DNA of 64,000 bases, from positions 34,460,811-34,524,810 of the forward strand of contig CM069445.1 of the NCBI GenBank assembly GCA_035610835.1, written 5' to 3'. Source of the DNA: Ophiura sarsii (taxonomy: Eukaryota; Echinodermata; Ophiuroidea; Amphilepidida; Ophiuridae). The notes beneath the pieces were generated by a model. The model saw nothing but the letters and a program-made list of their open reading frames with translations. It made no database searches and was not told the origin of the DNA. The position numbers and the translations under genes are program-made. Positions within the stretch are counted from its first letter, which is position 1. Each line of letters opens with the position of its first letter. Of this stretch, positions 12,801-21,800 are shown in pieces.

Positions 12801-15800
12801 GGGGAAAATCACCGTGTTGCAGAGTATAGCTTTTTTTTCATCATCTTCATATGTGTATTATTATGTAAGTCACTGCTCTGAGGTCTCTGGGCATAGGACC
12901 AGACATTAGCGGGTTAAACCTGTTTTGTGAGCGCTAATTGTAATAACAAATGTATAGACCATATCTATTTCATGTATGTTGTATTTTCCTAAGTTAGCCT
13001 CGAGGCAAGGCCATTTCTGTCGATCGCTTTGTTGGCCTTTCTGGTTATCTGTAAGGAAGAACTGCTCTAAAAAGAATTGAAAAGAGCTTGTAGAGTCTCT
13101 ACTAAACTTAGCAGTAAACATTTCATCGATAATCACTTATATAATTAAATGGAAATGTAATCGAGTATGAGTTTAATAATCAATTTGTTTATGATGTTTT
13201 CAACAGGTGGTACCGTTGGGGGTTTTCTGTCAGATCGTATGGGAGTGCGTTCACCCGTCGTTATCATCATGTTGGTGTTCTCCTATTTTATTCTATTTTG
13301 GTATAGTGGTAGGTTACACATAGAACTTAAAAATGAAAAAAATATACAAACAAATATTGCCATATCTCTTTACTTGTAATCAACATCAATGTTTGTTTTT
13401 CAACCATTACGGGAATATTTGCATGAAATGGATCTGCTCTGTGTATATCAGGAACATGAGTAGAATGTTTGCAAGGGTGTAACTGTTGAATCTATACCAA
13501 CATCAGCAGACCAAATCTATCTAATTTGCTAAAATGGAACAATAGTTAAATGCCTAAATGCCCATATATTTTCTCATATGATATGTAAAACAACATATGT
13601 AAAACAATCTATTCGCCTTTGTAACATTTATTGATGACAAAGCAAAACACAAATTTGATGGATATTTAGAGGGCCTACTCTGTCCATGCATACCTCTTTG
13701 CATGACAGGTGTGTGTGTTGAGAAGATGAACTTAAAAGTTGCACTTATTTCAAGATACTCCAACTCCTTACAGAAATGTTGTTCTGACTCTGTCTGCAAT
13801 ATAATACTCAGCCTACTTATAGAGGAATGTCATTCTTAATGTGTACATCCCTCATCTTTGTTCTAAAAGTGTTGTCATTATAAATCTAGCTATAAACAGG
13901 GTGTGTCCAAAAAGTGTCCCATGTGAAACATTATTTTTGGCCATGAAAAATATAAAAATTGTTCACGAAATACTAGTAATCGTGTTCAGCAATCTTTAAT
14001 GTGTCATAAGAATTTTGTCTATTTATTTTGGAGCTTCCGTTATCAAATTATGACAAATCTACTCGGGCATGTTCAAATTCAGCTTTGGTCACTTTTTATG
14101 TGAAGAGAGCTCTTTTATTAGAATCGTCATTCAGTGTGGAATTGAACATAATCAATAAAATCAATAATAATCTACCTACTAAATGTTGATAGCTAGTTGA
14201 ATTTGAACAAAAAACATATTTTCATCCATATTATACATGACATACCATATATATTTGAATTCTATACGGTATTTTAAACAATACATTGACATTCTAAAAT
14301 CGGAATCGGAATCACAAAGGCAGTTTTTTCAGTTGAAAGTCATTTTCTTGTTCAAAAGTGGCCAAAGTGGGATTCTCACTCTTGTTACTGAATTGATCAT
14401 ATCTCGGTAGTTAGGTGGTGAAATTCAATAGGATGAAGCGTATTTGATAGTGGACTAATAGGGCTTACTAATAGTTTGTTCTTTAAAACAAAAAGACATG
14501 AGATTTCTAACTCGTGGGATTTCTTTTTTGGACACACCCTGTATAATGCCACAGTTATAATAATATTGCAGTATTAGTTATATCGATATTAGTATCTTTT
14601 ACCAACGAATTAATGATGTCTAACACTAACTCATTCTATTTTTAATTTACTGCAGTTATCCCAGATTTCTGGCTAATTAATGCAGGTGTTATGGTATTAT
14701 TAGGTAAGAATTGACACTGACTTTTGACTTTATTCAATGAAAAAGGTAATTAATTGACAGATTGATTACAGCACATGATTTTGGTAGACTTACACTAAAG
14801 TCTCTTACACTGCAATTGTCAATCATTTCTGGATGGTCAATATTCAAGAGGATAAACTTGTAATTGGTTATAAACTGCAGAGTTATTTCTCTGGATGATG
14901 GGCAGGACTGCTTTTCCAAAATGTTCCTAACTTTAAACAGAGGTTAGCTGGTATCTGACCCAACATCTTGTGTGATTTGACCTGACATAATAAAGATATT
15001 TAACTCGCCTCAACTTCTCAGATGCAAAAAGTGGCGACCCAGCTTTTGGAAACTGGGGGGGGGGGCACAGTATAGTTGTAACAGACGAAAGGCATGATGT
15101 ACCGACAAAAAAATCGTAAAAGTGACTCATTTTTTCCCCCGTCAATTGCAGCTGAAATCTTGATAAGTGGGGAGGGGGTAGCGATGACATTGTCCTCAAA
15201 AACGGCTGGAAAAAAATTGCATGGTAGAAATCGCAAATCTACCGACGGAAGCTCAAGTTTACCAACAGGGATATTTCAGGGGGGCACCGGCCCCCCTGCC
15301 CACCCCTGGGTATGCCACTGGATGCAAAGACTCAACTCAACTGGAGATTGTAGGACTTGATGTGAGACTCAAGTTTCATAATTAAACCACAAGTTTGGAA
15401 GAAAGGAACCAATCGATTGACTGAAATGTTAAAGTGGGCTGTTGTTTTGTTAAAAAACCAAATTTTTCATCACATTTATTTTTTCATCAGGCTTTTTCAT
15501 ATGTGGTGCTGCACATTTGGTGAGCGCTACTGTAGCAGCCGATTTGGGTCAACAGGACAGTATCCGTGGTAACCGTGCAGCGTTGGCAACTGTTACTGGA
15601 ATCGTAGACGGTACTGGAACACTTGGAGCAGCTGTAGGGCAGGTTAGTTAGTGTTACTCTGGCACAGGATTCAAGAATTTGTTTAGGTAAATCTAGAGTT
15701 TGTTTATATTTGCTGGGGGGGGTGGCAGTCACCTTTGTGGTCGGTGGGTCATGAATGTAGTGGGCAATCATATTGGATGAGTCACACAAAAATTAGCAAC

Positions 15801-18800
15801 ATGTACAGTATTGATACTTTTATCACCCCCTTCCCTTTGGGATATTTAAGAGCACCCTCCCCTTTACACATTCTCCATTAGTACACTGTGGGTTGATAAA
15901 CTGCTTTATATTATGGAACTGTTCCTGAAAGTCAAAGTTTATGTAGACTGTTTATACATTAGCACATGTAATTCTGTGCCACTGTGGTCCGGTGGGTAAT
16001 TTTTCTTCGGCGATTAGATAGAGGGACAGTGTTGTCACTAGCCAACATTTAGTGCGACTTAATTTTACTGACAGCGAACGGAGTAAGTGTAGCAAACTCA
16101 AGTTCAAGTTCAAGTTCAAGTTCAAGTTTATTTCACAATACAATTAGGCCATTGGCCCATAGTATAACAACATATTAATTATACATATTTTACATATCAT
16201 ATCACGCATCAGATACATAAGAAAAATATAGATTTTTTAAATAATAATTACATAACATTTGACGAATATAATTAAGTTCTAACCACTGAATTTCTAAGCT
16301 TAAATGCGTGGTACACAAATGCTGCTAAGCCTGCTAAAATGGTCGAGTCAGAGGTGTTTAACAGTGAATAAAATTTCTGATGAGTTGGATTAACGTAAAC
16401 CCAAAGCGGCAAGTATTTAGTACGTAAGGTGGTGAAAAAATTACAAATGAGAACGAAATGAAATTCGTCCTCAATATCGTTATTATCACAAAGAATACAA
16501 AGACGATTTTCTCGATCAATATTCTGCCACCTACCCGCTTCAATCATTAATGAATGACTCGAACATCTCAGCCGGCTTAGAGCTTTTCTGTGAGATGTTA
16601 TTTCCACAGTTAATAAATATCTTTCAGGGTTGAGAAGAGTTTTAAATTCTCTGTAGTAGTCGGAACGCCTCTTAGCCGAATAACCGTTAAAAGGTCAATT
16701 ATTACCGAAACGAACTTCGCAATTGTGAACCGCGCACTTTCGGTACTAAAACCGAGTTAAACTCCCGCGGAATCTGAACTATCATTTCAAGAGTGATCTT
16801 GAGGTCAAATGTAAGTCTTTTTTGGAGATTAATGTCTTGAAATATTCCTAATAATACAATCTGTCTTACTAACTTATTAAAACCAGTCTCAGACATTTAC
16901 AAGCAGAGTATTTCACATGGGAAGTTTGCAATTTTTTCGATATCAAAAGTGAAATGTACAAAAGTAGCGTTACATTGATCTGACAAACAGCTGTCTTAAA
17001 CAGCGAAATTACAAAATTGTCACATATTCAGATAAATGAGGGTTTTAGTCATTATTATTTTCTAAATCGATTTTACGACGTGACCATTTAAGTAGATAAA
17101 AACAGATGGTAAGAGAGAGTAAAATTTGGAACCATTGGTATTTTGTCCATTGTCCATTCCTATGCGATCGCATTATATTTTGATGTTTGTGCGGATTGCA
17201 GGCTTTGTGCATAGGAGGGACATCTTTCGAGGGAAATATTTTTCAACTTATGAGCTAAATAACTGTGATATCCTTTTTATCTAACAGAATAAATGATGTT
17301 TTTGCATCATGTGGCTCTAGAAACAGAATTGATGAAGTGTTTAAATCTCACGGATATAACTAGTTTCCCTTGATAGCTCAGATGGTAAAGGTTTCGCTTG
17401 GAGAACGAGAGGTCCGGGGTTCGAAATCGATCCTTCTGCTCTGCACATTTTCATATGATTTATTTTTTTCTCGTCAAAATCATTTTTTGTGTGTGATTTA
17501 TTTATGAATGTTTGGTTCATTTCTTTTTCATAAGTTAACAGATCCCCACCATTCTAGTATAAATAATCCCAAAGCAACAAACAAACCTCGGCATAGTGCT
17601 CGGGATCAGAGAGACTTTAAAGTTTTATTGTATTTCCTGGTATAAAAAGACGCGACGTATTTTTTTCATTACGGAGTCACGGACGGCCCATGATGTGACG
17701 TTTAGAAGATGGTTTGCATGACAATGTTTTGCTGCACTTACACCTAATTTTCATAATTATGCGTAATGTGTCTAGTGAAACTAATATTTGAGTGGGTGAA
17801 GGGATAACCTGAGCACAATCGCACCCAGACGGAATATCGGGTAAGAAACATGGTCATCATAAATCATCATAAAACAATCATAAATAAATTAAAAACCCAA
17901 CAAAATTGATTTTGATGAGAGAAAAAAAATCCGTGACATTGTGCAGGATCGAACCCCGGACCTCTCGTTCTTCAAGCGAGCGCTTTACCATCTACGCTAT
18001 CAGGGAAACTAGCTATAACCGGGAGATTCAAACACTTATTGTCAAGTGCCAAATTTTGGTCACTACAATTGAGCTTCACATCGGGCTTCAAATGATGCGG
18101 CAAAAATCGTCTTAAACACTATTACTGTTTCAAACACGAAGGATATCAAACAACTCATTATAGTGTGCCACTGTATAGATGGATTTTTTACGACGTTGTA
18201 TAATAAGGGATTTACGGACGTTTTCATCTAAAATTGGCTACCATTTCTTCCAGTTCATGTCAGTTTTTACGCCGATGCAGTAGCATGAAATCTCACATTT
18301 CGGGTCGTTGGTGTCTGAATATATTGATTCGATAAAACAGTATGAAGTAAAATAGATGTATGCTTCATTGTAGGTCAGTGGGTAAACGATCAGCGGTCTC
18401 CTTTTGTATATATTTCGTCCTAAATATTATTTAGTTATTTATAAATAGGTGATCGACTAAATTTGAATTTTTCGTGTTTACATTAGGACGCCCTCGTACC
18501 TAATAATTTGGGGTCAAATCGAACTTGCGTCCCGGCTGGTAGGTACTTAATTTATCGAGTGTACATACTTCAGCAAACCATTCTTGACCAGCAACGTCTT
18601 TTAGTCTAGTGGAGAAAGAAATCAGAAAATCGTCTTGAGATCCAATATGATCTTGATTGATCTAAACAATACCAAAACCAAACTTAAAAAGTAAATTTTT
18701 AACATGAGAAGCCCAATTAATGTGACCATGATTATCAAGAGCATGTAACATTTTATAACATTTGTAAGGATACCGGTGATTCGGCATGCGCAATAGTTTA

Positions 18801-21800
18801 CACCAATAATTGATACAACGGAAAGCAGTCATTACAAAAAGTGGAAGTCTGCCACATTCACCTAAAACTGCAACATTAGTAGTTTTAATGCTAACACCGA
18901 GAAATTTCTTGCAAGCTTTAATATGAACTTTTTCAAGATGTTTGTATGACTTGTAACCCCATATTTCAGCCCCATAAAGCAAAACAGGCGATAATGATGC
19001 ATCGATGATTTTAAAATAAGGAATGAAAGGAAGACCTCCGACTTTGAATGAAATGCCTCTAATTGCAGCAAGAGCTTTTTCACCTTGTTGAGCTAAAATT
19101 GTTGTTGCTTTGCCCCACGCGTTACCCGTGGAAAATGTGACACCAAGATACTTATACGAACTCACACATTCGATTTCATTTCCATTCAAAAACCATTTTT
19201 CATCACGTCTTAGCCGCCCTCCTCTACGAAACACAATAACCTTGGTTTTATCCCGGTTAACCTTCATACCCCATTCATTACAGAATCTTGAAAGTGCTAA
19301 AATATGTTGTCTTAGGCCGGAAGGATTATCTGACATCAAAACAACATCATCGGCAAACTTGAGAATCTTAATTTCTTCATGACTAGAAAGTTTTACACCA
19401 TTGCCTCTAGATTGCAGTACTTTATCATTCAATATGGATATAAAAATTGAGAATTGCAAGGGACTACACATGCAACCCTGACGGACACCTAGTGGGCAAT
19501 CAAATAATTTGCTGGTACAATTGCATGATTTAATACAAGAGCACACCGTTTTAAAGAGGCTTTTAATAACATTAAAAAATTTGCCACGAATACCAATGGA
19601 AAATAATTTAAACAGAAGTTTATCTCTTGGAACAGAATCGAATGCCTTTGAAAAATCAACAAATAAACAATAACATTTACCTGCTTTTTTACTGAAGCAT
19701 TTTTGAATCAAACTGTAAAGTACAAATGCATTGTCAATGGTTGAATACCCTTTTCGGAAACCAGCTTGACATTCAGGAATAATATTGTTGATATCACACC
19801 ATTCAGTCAACCTCTTGTTCAAAATACCGGTAAAAATTTTGCTAAAAATATTTAGTAAAGATATTCCTCTGAAATTACCTGGATCAGACATAGTACCTTT
19901 CTTGTGCAAAGGAACTATCATACCAATAGACCACGTTTTTGGGAAATGACCAGATGTTAGAATCGAGTTGAATAATTTGGTAATAACTGGTAGCAGGGTA
20001 TTAATAGAATGCTTAAAAAATTCGGAGGGAATACCGTCAATACCACATGCTTTATTGCTTTTCAATGCTTTGACCATACATGTAACCTCGTCATCAGTTA
20101 TGTCAATATTCAACCCATCACAATTAATACCATGCTCATTTACATCAACACCATTAAACAATTCAGTTACATTGTCATCAAATGAAAACATGTTCATGTC
20201 AATATCCCCTTGGAATACACTCTTAAAGTGAGCATACCATCTTTGTATAGAAATTGATTGCGTCGATTTAAAATCCTTCCTAAGATGTTTCACAATAGCC
20301 CAAAACGATTTTTGATCTTTACAATCATTTATGAGTCTGGTTCTTAGAGTGTACTGGTCCGAGCGTTTCTTTCTTCTACACAGCTGTTTAAAGATTTTTT
20401 TACAACTGATATAATCATTCAAGTGATCAAGTCTCGTAGATGACCTAAATAGACGCAGAGCTTCAATCTTATTAGCTTTCGCAACGGTACATTCATCATC
20501 GAACCAAGAAGGTTGATGCACAGTACCAGAAGACCCATTGTTAATGTTGACACGCATACAATTACCAGCACTTTGTAGTATTTCAACAACCTTTTCAACA
20601 GTATCATCGATAACAACATCAATAGCTTGAATAGAGTGACACAGGTCATGTAGTTTGATAGATGTATCAAGTGATGTAATACTCTCGATAAAGGTATGGG
20701 ACAGCTCATCCTTCCACTTAAATCGATTCATTGACTCGCTTGTATTTCCATCATTGTTGGCATTCATTGTACTATCATCATAGGATACATCCAATTTACA
20801 ACACAATTGCCAAAGTATGGGAAGGTGATCAGAGACGCTTTTAACATCAACAGAAAAATCATGAATATAATTAAATAAACAGGAAGAGGTTAATACATAG
20901 TCAGCAACACTTGTCCCTTGATGACTGATGAAAGTAAAATTACCAAATTTATCACCTGGTTTTCTACCATTTAATATATGAATACTCAAAGTTTTGCACA
21001 TGTTCAACAACAATCTGCCAAAATTATTAGCAACATTATCACGAGAACTTCTAGGCAATTTGAACTCATCATGAGCATAACTAGCACTTTGAGGGTTTCT
21101 GCCACATTAATTTCTTGTTTAATGATTTTATCCACAAATTGTTTAAAAAAAAAGAAATTAAAAATTGGTTTTTTGGTGTTTTTTTAAGAGTGCCTGTTGT
21201 ATTACCCCTTTTTTCTTAGAGTGCCAGTCGGCAATCGTGAGTGGCGGCTACGCCCGACCGGCACGGACCAGCTTAGTGACAACCCGGTAGAGGGACCAGG
21301 TTCAAACCGTGTATTTTTAAGGTCTTTGTTTAATTCTTCTAGTTTTTTCAAGTCTTCTTATATATTTTCTTATTGTCTCAGATGATTGTGCCACTCTTGG
21401 AACTGAATTACGGCTGGACAACGGTGTTCTATTTTTTCATAGTCATGGTAAGAATAAACCACAAACATCTACTATAGTTTAATCAGTGCCAAAATTTGCG
21501 AGAAATATCCGGTTTTTATCTCTCTGCGCGAAAAAGTAATCCAAGCGTACACGCGCAATTATGGACACGCTCGCAGTTCTGAACGCACGCATGCGTCACG
21601 CATATGATGCACAGTGCGCTTGTTGCCTTCAGTGCGTCCGAGTCCTTCTATATTCATTTGCTGCTGTAACAGGGCTTCGCCATTTTGGAACTGATCAAAC
21701 TATAGTAATCTAACTAAAATAAAAATTGGTTAAAGTCAGCAAAATAACATTTTGATTCAATTCAAACAGTGGAGTATCTTCCTGATAACTGATGGAGTCA

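Larger units (their letters stand above)
16657..18538. mobile_element. 1.9-kb element nested in the LINE ORF, 4-bp duplication GTAG
   Basis: GTAG (CTAC on the LINE strand) lies at 16653-16656 and 18539-18542. The imperfect TIRs are TAGTCGGAACGC and CAGCCGGGACGC (9 of 12). It lies exactly between codons of the LINE (Tyr of STY and Arg of REF). The interior holds two tRNA-like modules in inverted orientation and no recognised transposase. Superfamily unknown. Confidence 0.82.
16097..21085 (-). mobile_element. Non-LTR retrotransposon (APE/RT LINE), 5'-truncated, antisense to SLC37A3
   Basis: The 3' end is at low coordinates: a TTGAAC tail (CAAGTT repeats 16099-16128 on the plus strand) preceded by GTGAAATAAAC. 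The 5' end is cut inside the endonuclease domain at about 21085. Without the 1882-bp nested insertion (16657-18538) about 3.1 kb of LINE remains. The clade is probably in the Jockey/CR1 group, inferred from RT style and tail type. Confidence 0.9.
16027..21287. mobile_element. hAT-type element (8-bp duplication TAGAGGGA) split by a LINE
   Basis: TAGAGGGA is repeated exactly at 16019-16026 and 21288-21295. The ends are CAGTGTTGTCACTA and TAGTGACAACCCGG (11 of 14 complementary). The outer ~70 bp on the left and ~200 bp on the right match the uninterrupted relative at 46209-46537 (ACTGACGGCGAACGGAG; GCACTTTGAGGGTTCCTGCC). Everything from about 16097 to 21085 is a LINE inserted into it. Confidence 0.88.

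Noticed and set aside
17366..17433. Functional tRNA gene
   Set aside because: A and B boxes are present, but the acceptor and T stems do not pair and the copy lies in a transposable element.
19110..20231. Plus-strand ORFs opposite the LINE
   Set aside because: They are antisense shadows of the reverse transcriptase frame.
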